DNA from: Nitrosopumilales archaeon CG_4_9_14_0_2_um_filter_34_16
GTDB lineage: Archaea > Thermoproteota > Nitrososphaeria > Nitrososphaerales > Nitrosopumilaceae
Assembly (NCBI GenBank): GCA_002788515.1
Contig: PFRJ01000077.1
Coordinates: forward strand, 1 to 13,106
Length of the DNA stretch: 13,106 nucleotides
Direction of reading: 5' to 3'
The notes beneath the pieces were generated by a model. The model did not search any database, was not told the origin of the DNA, and was given only the letters and a program-made list of their open reading frames with translations. Below are positions 5,808-12,751 of the stretch, piece after piece. The stretch's first letter is position 1. The number at the start of each line of letters is the position of its first letter. The position numbers and the translations under genes are program-made.

Positions 5808-6560
5808 CTACGAAAATGAGCGTAGAGTTACAATATAGCTTGCAAATCTATGATTTTTTGGTTTTACCAGTTTTTGAGAATATTTCGGAACAGGTTTTCC
5901 AACGGCTCCCTTAAGACCAAGCGGTCCACGTACATATTTTTCATTATCGGCCCAAAAAAGAACTTCATCAGTCGGAGCATAGTAGTTTAGAATTTTTTTA
6001 TCAACAATATTATTGATAATTTTTCCATATTTTTTAGAAGATGGTACATCCTCAGTTATGGATGCTCCAAAAAGATACACACTGTCAATAATGCCAAAAT
6101 TCTGTTTCTTTTTTGAGAGATATTCCATAGTACTCAAAATAACTTGAGACCCCAAAGAATGTCCCATTAATCGAATCTTTGTACTAGGACTGGATAGTTT
6201 AAAATCTTCAATGAATTTTCCGAGATTATGTCCATTTTTCTTTGCAATAATTTGCCCTACAGCAAGTGATCGCTTTGCATATTTTATTAGATGAGCACCA
6301 GCGGTGTTAGAATCATAACTAAATCCAATTATGGGGTGACGATATCCAAGTTTATGTAATTGTTTTTTTGCAAGCAAGACTTTGGCAATAGCTCCTGCAT
6401 TATCATTTCTCAATCCATGAATCATTATTGCGAGGTCATTTGAGCCGATCAAATTACTGAAATCTTTTTTTGGGTATAGATAATAGGAATTAGTTTTGAG
6501 AGTTTTTCCAGTGGTAAGATCATAGTATCCACGTGTGGAAACTCTGGGGACAGGCTTCAT
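5808..6560 (-). CDS. Alpha/beta hydrolase family protein
   Basis: The 250-residue protein shows the alpha/beta-hydrolase landmarks. They are MIHGLR at 46-51 (oxyanion-hole HG motif), the nucleophile elbow Gly133-His134-Ser135-Leu136-Gly137 in RLMGHSLGSQVI, a likely acid Asp198 in APTDEVLFW, and a C-terminal His237 in KPKNHRF. The catalytic triad is therefore plausibly intact. The order and spacing recall the DUF726-like or lipase-like group of serine hydrolases. There is no signal peptide or membrane anchor, so it should act in the cytosol. The substrate is unknown; esterase, lipase and thioesterase all remain possible. The ATG at 6558-6560 lies only 2 bases after the metG stop codon, so it is translated from the ahcY-metG message. 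Whether it works on a methionine- or homocysteine-related compound is speculation from context. Confidence 0.82.
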   Translation of the reverse strand: MKPVPRVSTRGYYDLTTGKTLKTNSYYLYPKKDFSNLIGSNDLAIMIHGLRNDNAGAIAKVLLAKKQLHKLGYRHPIIGFSYDSNTAGAHLIKYAKRSLAVGQIIAKKNGHNLGKFIEDFKLSSPSTKIRLMGHSLGSQVILSTMEYLSKKKQNFGIIDSVYLFGASITEDVPSSKKYGKIINNIVDKKILNYYAPTDEVLFWADNEKYVRGPLGLKGAVGKPVPKYSQKLVKPKNHRFASYIVTLRSFS

Positions 6561-6562
6561 CG

Positions 6563-8218
6563 TTATTTAGAAGGGCCCAAATTCTTTTTGTGTTTTTCAA
6601 TATCAGATAATTCAACTTTTGTAAACAATGGAGACGAATCACCCAGCACATGTCCTGAGGAAATATTTAGTTCAGAGATATCATTCCAAGAAGAATCTTT
6701 AGCATTCCCGCTTAATCCAAGCTGAATCCAGATTTTTTGAGAGGACTCTGGAAGAAACGGAGACAGTGCAATAGCCATGCTTTTTGCAGCGTTAACTGAT
6801 AGAAAAACGCAGTTTGTTGTTCCAGGACCTAATTTCCAAGGTTCCTTATGCTGAAAATATTGGTTAAAAAAAGATGAGAATTCCATAATTTTCTTCAAAG
6901 CCCTGTCCAGATAGTTCTGTTCTAAAAGAGAGCCAATTTCAGTTGAAAATGTTTTGATTTTCTGTTCTGCTTCAGAATCTTTCTCATCAAATGATTCAAT
7001 TTCTGGAACTTTACCATTAAATGATTTTTTGGTAAATCCAAGTGCACGATTAACAAAATTTCCAAGATTTCCAATTAGCTCAGAATTGATTCTCAAAGCA
7101 AAATCATCCCAATCAAAATTCAAATCATCTTGAGAATAGGGATTAATAGAAACAAGATAGAAACGAAGATAGTCTGCAGGATAGTATTCTAGGAATTGTT
7201 TTAAACCAATATACCAATTTCTGCTTTTTGAGATTTTCTTTCCTTGTAGTGTTAGATGTCCCCTAGTTGGGATGTAATCTGGTAATTTGTATTCACTGTT
7301 TATTCCCAATCGCATTGCAGGTAAGAAGAGATAGTGATGATACACAATGTCTTTTCCAATAAAATGGTAAATGTCAGCAGAATTCCAAAAATCTTTTCCG
7401 TCAATTCCTTTATCATTTAAAAATTTCAGAGTAGTTGAAATGTATGCTAAATGGTTATCAAACCAACCATAGAAAACTTTGTCTTTTGCATCATCCAACG
7501 GTACAGGAACGCCCCAAGTAATGTCTCTGGTAATATCCCAATCAATCAAACCAGATTTAATCCAGTTTTGAACATATTTCTTGACGTCTTTTTGCAGATG
7601 CTCATTTTCAGCCAACCATTTTGATAACGAATCACTAAAATTAGTAAGTCTAAAAAAATAATGTTTTGTTTTTTCCTTTGTTGGAGGCTGACCGCATAGT
7701 GAGCATTTTGGATCAGTTATCTCATCAGGAACACGACCACAACTTTCACACAAATCAGAATATTGATCTTCAGCTTTGCAGTAGGGACATACACCTTTCA
7801 CATACCTGTCAGGTAAGAATTTCTTGTCATTATTGCAATAAAACTGGATTATCTCTTTTTCATAGATATGCCCAGAGTCATTTAGTTTTTTGAACACATC
7901 TTGAACAAATGCAATGTTTTCTGAAGAACTAGTCTTGTAAAAATAATCAAAATCTATACCGAATGCCGAAAAATCATCATAATCACGTTTATTCCAATGA
8001 GCAACATACTCAGAAGGGGTCTTGCCTTCTTTTTCAGATTGGATTAAAATCGGAGTGCCAAAATCATCAGATGCGCAAACATAGTATGCCTCAACTCCGT
8101 TTAGTTTCAAGAATCGTGTAGTTACATCAGCAGGAAGATAGGTTGATGCGACATGTCCCAAATGGATTTCACCGTTGGCATAAGGTAATGCACTTGTAAT
8201 GATAGCTTTTTTGTTCAT
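6563..8218 (-). CDS. metG: Methionyl-tRNA synthetase
   Basis: This cytosolic class I synthetase attaches methionine to initiator and elongator tRNA-Met. The 551-residue protein has the HIGH signature as HLGH at 19-22 (after ALPYANGEI) and KMSKS as KISKS at 328-332. The inserted zinc domain has Cys144-x2-Cys147, Cys157-x2-Cys160 and Cys172-x2-Cys175, a two-knuckle pattern of the archaeal/E. coli type. A helical anticodon-binding domain follows at about 370-530. The C-terminal EMAPII-like tRNA-binding extension is absent. The segment usually reading WFDAPIGY is WFDNHLAY (252-259), altering two positions of the methionine pocket, while Leu11, Tyr259, Ile291 and His295 are kept. The ATG at 8216-8218 is 37 bases after the ahcY stop, with no TATA box between, so it belongs to the ahcY operon. 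Confidence 0.96.
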   Translation of the reverse strand: MNKKAIITSALPYANGEIHLGHVASTYLPADVTTRFLKLNGVEAYYVCASDDFGTPILIQSEKEGKTPSEYVAHWNKRDYDDFSAFGIDFDYFYKTSSSENIAFVQDVFKKLNDSGHIYEKEIIQFYCNNDKKFLPDRYVKGVCPYCKAEDQYSDLCESCGRVPDEITDPKCSLCGQPPTKEKTKHYFFRLTNFSDSLSKWLAENEHLQKDVKKYVQNWIKSGLIDWDITRDITWGVPVPLDDAKDKVFYGWFDNHLAYISTTLKFLNDKGIDGKDFWNSADIYHFIGKDIVYHHYLFLPAMRLGINSEYKLPDYIPTRGHLTLQGKKISKSRNWYIGLKQFLEYYPADYLRFYLVSINPYSQDDLNFDWDDFALRINSELIGNLGNFVNRALGFTKKSFNGKVPEIESFDEKDSEAEQKIKTFSTEIGSLLEQNYLDRALKKIMEFSSFFNQYFQHKEPWKLGPGTTNCVFLSVNAAKSMAIALSPFLPESSQKIWIQLGLSGNAKDSSWNDISELNISSGHVLGDSSPLFTKVELSDIEKHKKNLGPSK

Positions 8219-8255
8219 CAGATACCAGTTAAAGGCGGGACTGGGGTTAAGAAGT

Positions 8256-9497
8256 TTACCAGCTGTTAGAGTATTTTACTTGTTCAGGTGTAAGTCTATC
8301 AATTTTAACATTCATTGCATTTAGTGCATCAACTGCAACTTGCTTGTCAATTTCTTCAGGAACATTGATAATTTTATTTTCCATTTTCTTGTGGTTTTTA
8401 AGAATATACAAAACAGACAAAATTTGATTTGAGAAAGATTGTGCCATAACTTCTGGCGGATGACCTTCTGCTGCAACCAAATTTGCAAGTCTTCCCTGTC
8501 CGATAAGATAAACCACTTTTCCATTTTTCAAAGTACATTCATCAAGATTAGGTCTTACTTCTTTAACAGATTTTGATGATTGTAATAAGAATTTGCTGTC
8601 AATTTCAACATCAAAGTGACCAACATTGCCCATGATGGCCCCGTTCTTCATTTGTAAGATGTGTTCTTTTCTAATGACGCTAGTCATTCCAGTACATGTA
8701 ACAAACATGTCACCAATCTTTGCAGCTTGAGACATTGGCATTACTTCAAATCCATCCATGTGAGCTTCTAAAGCTTTGATTGGATCTACTTCAGTGACAA
8801 TTATTTTAGAACCCATTCCATGGAATCTAGATGCAACACCACGTCCAACCCACCCATATCCAACTACCACGACACGTTTTGATGCCATGAGAAGATTCAT
8901 TCCACGAAGATAGCCATCAATAGTACTTTGTCCAGTACCATATCTATTATCAAACATATGTTTTGTATACGCCTCATTAACTAAAATTACTGGATAACGA
9001 AGTTTGCCTTGATTTTCCACGGCTCGGATTCTAGTAACGCCTGCAGTTGTTTCTTCTGTGGCACCTAAAATTTTCATCGTGTTGAATCGTTTATCAAAAT
9101 GCGCTTTAATGTTCATGTCAGCCCCATCATCAGTCAAAATTGTTGGTTTGTGTTTTAGTACTTGATCAATACACCAATCATATTCTTTGACAGTTTGTCC
9201 ATGCCAAGAATAGACATGAATACCCTGAGATGCCAAAAATGCAGCAATATCATCCTGAGTAGTAAGAGGATTACCACCACAGCATGCAACAGTTGCTCCT
9301 AACTCTTTAGCACCCATTAACAATACAGATGTCTCTTTAGTAATATGCAAACAGAATCCAAGAGTAATTCCCTTGAGAGGTTTTGATTTTTTATAACGAT
9401 TGATTGTATTATCTAGAATTTGCATATGAGATCTAGCCCATTCGTAGGACAGTTTACCATCTTTGATTAGTTTTGGACTAGTCTTAACTTTACTCAA
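8256..9497 (-). CDS. ahcY: Adenosylhomocysteinase (S-adenosyl-L-homocysteine hydrolase)
   Basis: The enzyme reversibly splits S-adenosylhomocysteine, the by-product of SAM-dependent methylation, into adenosine and homocysteine, using bound NAD+. The 413-residue length is typical for archaea. Signature parts are HITKETSVLL at 51-60, TDDGADMN at 122-129, the catalytic Lys179 and Asp183 in TKHMFDNRYGTGQS, the NAD-binding GYGWVGRG at 213-220, and GQGRLANLVAAEGHP (333-347). The C-terminus ends in an archaeal-style NSW rather than the KxDxYRY tail of eukaryotic forms. The start is TTG (9495-9497): it includes the usual N-terminal segment, no better ATG lies upstream, and the TATA-like box TTTTATAG is 23-30 bases away, fitting a leaderless message. 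It is the first gene of the operon with metG and the hydrolase, and is divergent from the Rieske gene. Confidence 0.96.
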   Translation of the reverse strand: MSKVKTSPKLIKDGKLSYEWARSHMQILDNTINRYKKSKPLKGITLGFCLHITKETSVLLMGAKELGATVACCGGNPLTTQDDIAAFLASQGIHVYSWHGQTVKEYDWCIDQVLKHKPTILTDDGADMNIKAHFDKRFNTMKILGATEETTAGVTRIRAVENQGKLRYPVILVNEAYTKHMFDNRYGTGQSTIDGYLRGMNLLMASKRVVVVGYGWVGRGVASRFHGMGSKIIVTEVDPIKALEAHMDGFEVMPMSQAAKIGDMFVTCTGMTSVIRKEHILQMKNGAIMGNVGHFDVEIDSKFLLQSSKSVKEVRPNLDECTLKNGKVVYLIGQGRLANLVAAEGHPPEVMAQSFSNQILSVLYILKNHKKMENKIINVPEEIDKQVAVDALNAMNVKIDRLTPEQVKYSNSW

Positions 9498-9519
9498 TAA
9501 ATGAATTCAAGAATAAGAC

Positions 9520-9550
9520 TATAAAATTCTATCATGCGAATGTAAATAAA
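9520..9550. promoter_or_regulatory. Divergent promoters for ahcY (-) and the Rieske gene (+)
   Basis: Two TATA-like boxes share the 75-base spacer. TTTTATAG (9520-9527, minus strand) is 23-30 bases before the ahcY TTG. TAAATAAA (9543-9550, plus strand) is 23-30 bases before the Rieske TTG. Both distances match leaderless archaeal transcription and support both TTG starts. The minus-strand promoter should drive the whole ahcY-metG-hydrolase operon. Confidence 0.55.
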
Positions 9551-9572
9551 TGACAAATACATCAAAGAGACA

Positions 9573-9875
9573 TTGGCCTGGAAGAAAATTGCCGACAAAG
9601 GATCTGTTGCGTCTGGAAAAGGCAAAGCATTCAAAATAGACGGAAAGCAGATTGCTATTTTCAATCAAGACGGATATCATGCAATGGATGATCTTTGTGT
9701 TCATCAAGATGGATCAATTGCACCAGGAAAATTAGAAGGAGACATTGTAGAGTGCCCACTACATTTTTGGCACTATAACATCAAAACAGGGGAACTTGTA
9801 GATTACCTCAAAGACGTAAAACTTGCAACATATCCTGTGGAAGCAAGAGACGACGGAATTTACGTAGATATTTGA
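9573..9875 (+). CDS. Small Rieske [2Fe-2S] ferredoxin
   Basis: The 100-residue protein is a single soluble Rieske domain. The cluster ligands are Cys42-x-His44 (CVHQDG) and Cys61-x2-His64 (CPLHFW), separated by 16 residues and followed by HYNIKTGE. This matches the ferredoxin/NirD-like group; the residue after His64 is Phe where Gly is more usual. There is no membrane anchor, so it is a cytosolic electron carrier or a subunit of an oxygenase or reductase whose partner is not in this window. The start is TTG at 9573: the frame is stopped upstream with no ATG, MAWKKIADKGSV matches the family's N-terminal strand, and TAAATAAA lies 23-30 bases before it. The nearby ATG at 9550 is in a different frame. 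It is divergent from ahcY and probably transcribed alone. Confidence 0.9.
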   Translation: MAWKKIADKGSVASGKGKAFKIDGKQIAIFNQDGYHAMDDLCVHQDGSIAPGKLEGDIVECPLHFWHYNIKTGELVDYLKDVKLATYPVEARDDGIYVDI

Positions 9876-9926
9876 TTGTAAATTTAAAAATAAAACACAA
9901 TATACACAATAAAGTTCAGAATTAAT

Positions 9927-9953
9927 GCAAAAGAGAGATACACTCTCTTTTGC
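9927..9953 (+). repeat. Perfect 11-bp hairpin with 5-base loop
   Basis: GCAAAAGAGAG (9927-9937) and CTCTCTTTTGC (9943-9953) are exact inverted complements around the loop ATACA. It lies 52 bases after the Rieske stop codon. No T-run follows directly, so a bacterial-type terminator is unlikely. It could be part of a structured RNA, an mRNA 3'-end stabiliser or a protein-binding site. Confidence 0.8.
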
Positions 9954-9973
9954 TAGGTATGGGTTATGTTGGG

Positions 9974-9989
9974 CACAGATTGTTCTGTG
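9974..9989 (+). repeat. Second hairpin, 6-bp stem with 4-base loop
   Basis: CACAGA (9974-9979) pairs exactly with TCTGTG (9984-9989) around TTGT. It follows the 11-bp hairpin by 20 bases in the same 219-base spacer. A six-base stem alone could arise by chance; its interest is in the pairing with the stronger hairpin. Confidence 0.5.
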
Positions 9990-10066
9990 ATAACATTATG
10001 TCAAATCAGTATAAGGAATAATGTGTGTTCAAAATGAACGAATTCAGATTCAATATTAGGCATAAG

Positions 10067-10072
10067 TTTTAT
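10067..10072 (+). promoter_or_regulatory. TATA-like box of the nadE-cysS operon
   Basis: TTTTAT lies 23-28 bases before the TTG start of nadE, which predicts a leaderless message covering nadE and cysS. Confidence 0.4.
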
Positions 10073-10094
10073 TCTCATTTATTCTGAAAATTAA

Positions 10095-10895
10095 TTGTTG
10101 AACCAAGAGATCATAGATGAGATTACAAATCAAGATTATGCTGCAATTACGAATAAAATAGAAAAATTTGTTTCTGAACAAATAGAAAAAAATCATTCTA
10201 ATGGAGTCATCTTAGGATTAAGCGGAGGTATCGATTCAGCAGTTTTAGCATACATTTGTAGAGGAAAATTAAAAGAAAAAACCCTCGCGTTGATAATGCC
10301 AGATACGTCAATTACTCCCAAGATAGAGACAGAAGATGCACTAAAAATTATCTCACTTACAGGAATAGAATACAAATTGATTGACATACATCCAATTGTG
10401 AATGAATACTCGATGTATCTTGAACCAAACGAGAAATCCAAAGGGAACCTTCGTGCAAGAGTTAGAACAAATATTTTGTATTATTATGCAAATATCAAAA
10501 ACTATCTAGTGCTAGGATCAAGTGATAAAAGTGAATATTTGATTGGGTATTTTACTAAATACGGAGATGGTGCATCAGACATTACACCTATTAGCTCATT
10601 ATACAAACTTCAAGTTAGAGAAATTGCAAGACATCTTGGAATTTCAGAGAATATCATTTCAAAAAAGAGCAGTCCCCACTTATGGAAAGAACATGAAGCA
10701 GAAAAAGAGTTAGGAATACAATATGAAGAGATAGATTCAATTTTGTATTGCTTGTTTGACAAAAAACTAACCGTTGATGAAACAGAAAAAGTAACGCAAA
10801 TAGACATATCGGTTATAGAAAAGATAAATCAGTTAAACAAAGACAGTGAACATAAAAGAATGTTGCCAGCAAAACTTGAGACAGAGCAAATATGA
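10095..10895 (+). CDS. nadE: NAD+ synthetase, ammonia-dependent
   Basis: NadE makes NAD+ from deamido-NAD+, ATP and ammonia, the last step of NAD synthesis. The 266-residue protein is the single-domain form with no glutaminase part, so it uses free ammonia. The ATP-binding PP-loop is SGGIDS at 43-48. Other family stretches are GNLRARVRTNILYYYAN (118-134), GSSDKSEYLIGYFTKYGDGA (141-160) and SSPHLWKEHEAEKELGIQYE (192-211). In the last stretch many relatives have GQTDE where this one has an EHEAEKE variant. The start is TTG at 10095, or the adjacent TTG at 10098; there is no upstream in-frame ATG, and a TTTTAT box lies 23-28 bases before. Its TGA overlaps the cysS ATG (ATGA), so the two genes are translationally coupled. 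Confidence 0.94.
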   Translation: MLNQEIIDEITNQDYAAITNKIEKFVSEQIEKNHSNGVILGLSGGIDSAVLAYICRGKLKEKTLALIMPDTSITPKIETEDALKIISLTGIEYKLIDIHPIVNEYSMYLEPNEKSKGNLRARVRTNILYYYANIKNYLVLGSSDKSEYLIGYFTKYGDGASDITPISSLYKLQVREIARHLGISENIISKKSSPHLWKEHEAEKELGIQYEEIDSILYCLFDKKLTVDETEKVTQIDISVIEKINQLNKDSEHKRMLPAKLETEQI

Positions 10896-12298
10896 AATTA
10901 CAAGACACACTATCAAAATCTGAAAAAAACATAGATGTTTCAAAAAACTTGAAAATCTATTTGTGTGGAGTGACTGTTTATGATGAATCACATATAGGTC
11001 ATGCCAGAACCATAATAGTTTTTGATGTTCTTCGAAAATATTTGGAGAGCAAAGGTAGTAAGATAGAGTTTATCCAAAATTTCACAGATGTGGATGATAA
11101 GATCATAAATCGAGCCAATGCAGAAAATACAACAGCTGATAAAATTAGCAAAAAATACATTGAAAATTATTTTAAAGATTTTGACGGATTAAACGTTAAA
11201 CGTGCAACAAATTATCCAAAAGCAACAGAACACATTGATGAGATCATCAAATTCATTGAAAAATTAATTAAGAAAGATATCGCATATGCAACAAAAAACG
11301 GAGTATATTTTTCAGTGTCAAAGTTTCCTGAATATGGAAAACTATCTAAAAAGAAAATTGATGAACTTCAGTCAGGAGCGAGGATAGAAATAGATGAACA
11401 AAAGAAAGATCCGTTGGATTTTGCAGTATGGAAATTGTCAGATAATGAACCAGTGTGGGACAGTCCATGGGGGAAAGGAAGACCTGGATGGCATATCGAA
11501 TGCTCTGCAATGAGCATAAAGTATCTGGGGGAAAATTTCGACATTCATGGAGGAGGACGAGATCTTATTTTTCCACATCACGAAAATGAAATTGCCCAAT
11601 CTGAATCATGTACAGGAGTTCAATTTGCCAAGATTTGGATGCATGTGGGAATGGTAACGATTAACGGTGAAAAAATGTCAAAATCAATTGGAAATGTAAA
11701 ATCAATCAAGCATGTTTTAGATAACTGGGGAGCCAATGTCATAAGATTATTTTGTCTATCAGGGCATTATTCAAAACCAATCGATTATTCTGAAGAACTG
11801 CTAAAAGAAAATTTAATCAAATGGAGACAAGCAGAAATTTGTCATTATGAATTAATTCATGCAAATAAAGAAAATGATTTGGAAAATGAATCAATTGTTG
11901 AAAAAACAAGAACAGAATTTGACAATGCATTAGAAGATGATTTTAACACACACCGTGCATTGTCATCATTTTTTCAATTAATTAAAGAAACCAATAGATT
12001 AGCAGCAGACGAAAAACTGGGTCGAAATGATGCGGAAAATATCAAAGCAGAGTTAAAGAGAATGCGAGATGTTTTAGGATTATACATACCAGAAATTACT
12101 AAAAATGAAAAACAAGAGATTGATAGATTGATCATGGATAGAGAACAACATAGAAAAGAAAAACAATTTGAGAATGCAGACAAGATACGGGATAAACTAA
12201 ATGAAATGAATGTAGAATTAATTGATCATAAAGAAAAAACAATCTGGATGCGTAAAGAAAAAATCAAAGCAGAGCATCAAAATAAAATTGAGAATTAG
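10892..12298 (+). CDS. cysS: Cysteinyl-tRNA synthetase
   Basis: This class I synthetase charges tRNA-Cys. The 468-residue length is standard. HIGH is at 34-37 in VYDESHIGHART and KMSKS at 261-265 in GEKMSKSIGN. The zinc site that selects cysteine thiolate is complete: Cys25 (LCGVTVY), Cys204 (WHIECSAMS), His229 and Glu233 (FPHHENE), with the E. coli spacing. GRPGWHIECS and FDIHGGGRDLIFPHHENE are the usual core blocks. A helical DALR-like domain and a Lys/Glu-rich anticodon-binding C-terminus follow from about 335. Its ATG overlaps the nadE stop by four bases, so it depends on nadE translation. Having CysRS means direct cysteine charging rather than reliance on the SepRS/SepCysS route. Confidence 0.97.
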   Translation: MKLQDTLSKSEKNIDVSKNLKIYLCGVTVYDESHIGHARTIIVFDVLRKYLESKGSKIEFIQNFTDVDDKIINRANAENTTADKISKKYIENYFKDFDGLNVKRATNYPKATEHIDEIIKFIEKLIKKDIAYATKNGVYFSVSKFPEYGKLSKKKIDELQSGARIEIDEQKKDPLDFAVWKLSDNEPVWDSPWGKGRPGWHIECSAMSIKYLGENFDIHGGGRDLIFPHHENEIAQSESCTGVQFAKIWMHVGMVTINGEKMSKSIGNVKSIKHVLDNWGANVIRLFCLSGHYSKPIDYSEELLKENLIKWRQAEICHYELIHANKENDLENESIVEKTRTEFDNALEDDFNTHRALSSFFQLIKETNRLAADEKLGRNDAENIKAELKRMRDVLGLYIPEITKNEKQEIDRLIMDREQHRKEKQFENADKIRDKLNEMNVELIDHKEKTIWMRKEKIKAEHQNKIEN

Positions 12299-12301
12299 TT
12301 C

Positions 12302-12361
12302 AGACTAATTATTTTTGTGCTTGAAAAAATTAGTGGAGTCTAATTAGTTTAGTCTAATTTT
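12302..12361 (+). repeat. Three AG(A/T)CTAATT repeats forming alternative hairpins after cysS
   Basis: AGACTAATT (12302-12310) and two copies of AGTCTAATT (12337-12345 and 12351-12359) lie just after the cysS stop. They also create inverted repeats: ACTAATTA (12304-12311) with TAATTAGT (12341-12348), and AAAATTAG (12326-12333) with CTAATTTT (12354-12361). The T5 run at 12312-12316 may end the cysS transcript. The cluster lies upstream of the membrane-protein gene, so it could be a terminator, an operator or both. Confidence 0.5.
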
Positions 12362-12368
12362 CATATTG

Positions 12369-12374
12369 TTTAAT
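12369..12374 (+). promoter_or_regulatory. TATA-like box of the small membrane protein gene
   Basis: TTTAAT is 24-29 bases before the ATG at 12398 and follows the AG(A/T)CTAATT repeat cluster by a few bases. It is assigned by spacing; the nearby AAAAAATATA (12381-12390) is too close to the ATG for a leaderless start. Confidence 0.35.
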
Positions 12375-12397
12375 AGAATTAAAAAATATAACATAGT

Positions 12398-12685
12398 ATG
12401 AATCCTTGGAATAAATTTTGGCAATGGTATGAAAATAAAATACTTGGAAGTGTAATTATAATTGCAATCATACAATTCATCCAAGTTCCACATATGATAT
12501 GGAATGCAGACATTATGTTAGAAGCAGGGATTGTCTCTAGGATAAACCCAGTGTTAGATTGGTTACTTTACGGAGTAGACTTGATTGAAATTGTTTCCAT
12601 CATTAATGTTGGAATGATTATGTTCAGTTTAATTAAGAAAAAACGTGCAGGCAAGCAAGAAAGAAAAATATCAATTAAAAATTAA
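12398..12685 (+). CDS. Small two-helix membrane protein (95 aa), function unknown
   Basis: The protein begins MNPWNKFWQWYENK and has two hydrophobic helices. The first is about residues 15-30 (LGSVIIIAIIQFIQVP) and the second about 54-80 (LDWLLYGVDLIEIVSIINVG, then MIMFSLI). It ends with a strongly basic tail (KKKRAGKQERK). By the positive-inside rule the C-terminus should be cytoplasmic. With two spans the N-terminus would be too, leaving a short external loop with ADIMLEAGIVSRIN. No catalytic or metal-binding motif is seen. The start at ATG 12398 is the only reasonable one. It is probably transcribed alone and converges on the nre gene. The family is not recognised; small membrane proteins like this can be subunits or stabilisers of larger complexes, but nothing nearby names one. 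Confidence 0.75.
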   Translation: MNPWNKFWQWYENKILGSVIIIAIIQFIQVPHMIWNADIMLEAGIVSRINPVLDWLLYGVDLIEIVSIINVGMIMFSLIKKKRAGKQERKISIKN

Positions 12686-12751
12686 ACATTTCTTTGCTTG
12701 TCAAATTATGTTTTGATTAGTATATTCTATTTTAATCTGGAAGTTACAAAA

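Noticed and set aside
8321..8524. 67-codon minus-strand frame within ahcY
   Set aside because: Same strand, different frame, covering conserved ahcY C-terminal codons; it has no independent promoter or motif.
9519..9707. 62-codon minus-strand frame across the Rieske gene start
   Set aside because: It lies antisense to the Rieske N-terminus and over both promoters; the Rieske frame has clear cluster ligands, this one has none.
9573..9875. NirD subunit of nitrite reductase
   Set aside because: The Rieske fold is similar, but no NirB-like partner gene is nearby, so only a generic ferredoxin call is supported.
9927..9953. Bacterial-type intrinsic terminator after the Rieske gene
   Set aside because: The stem is A/G-rich, no T-run follows, and archaeal termination mostly relies on T-tracts without hairpins.
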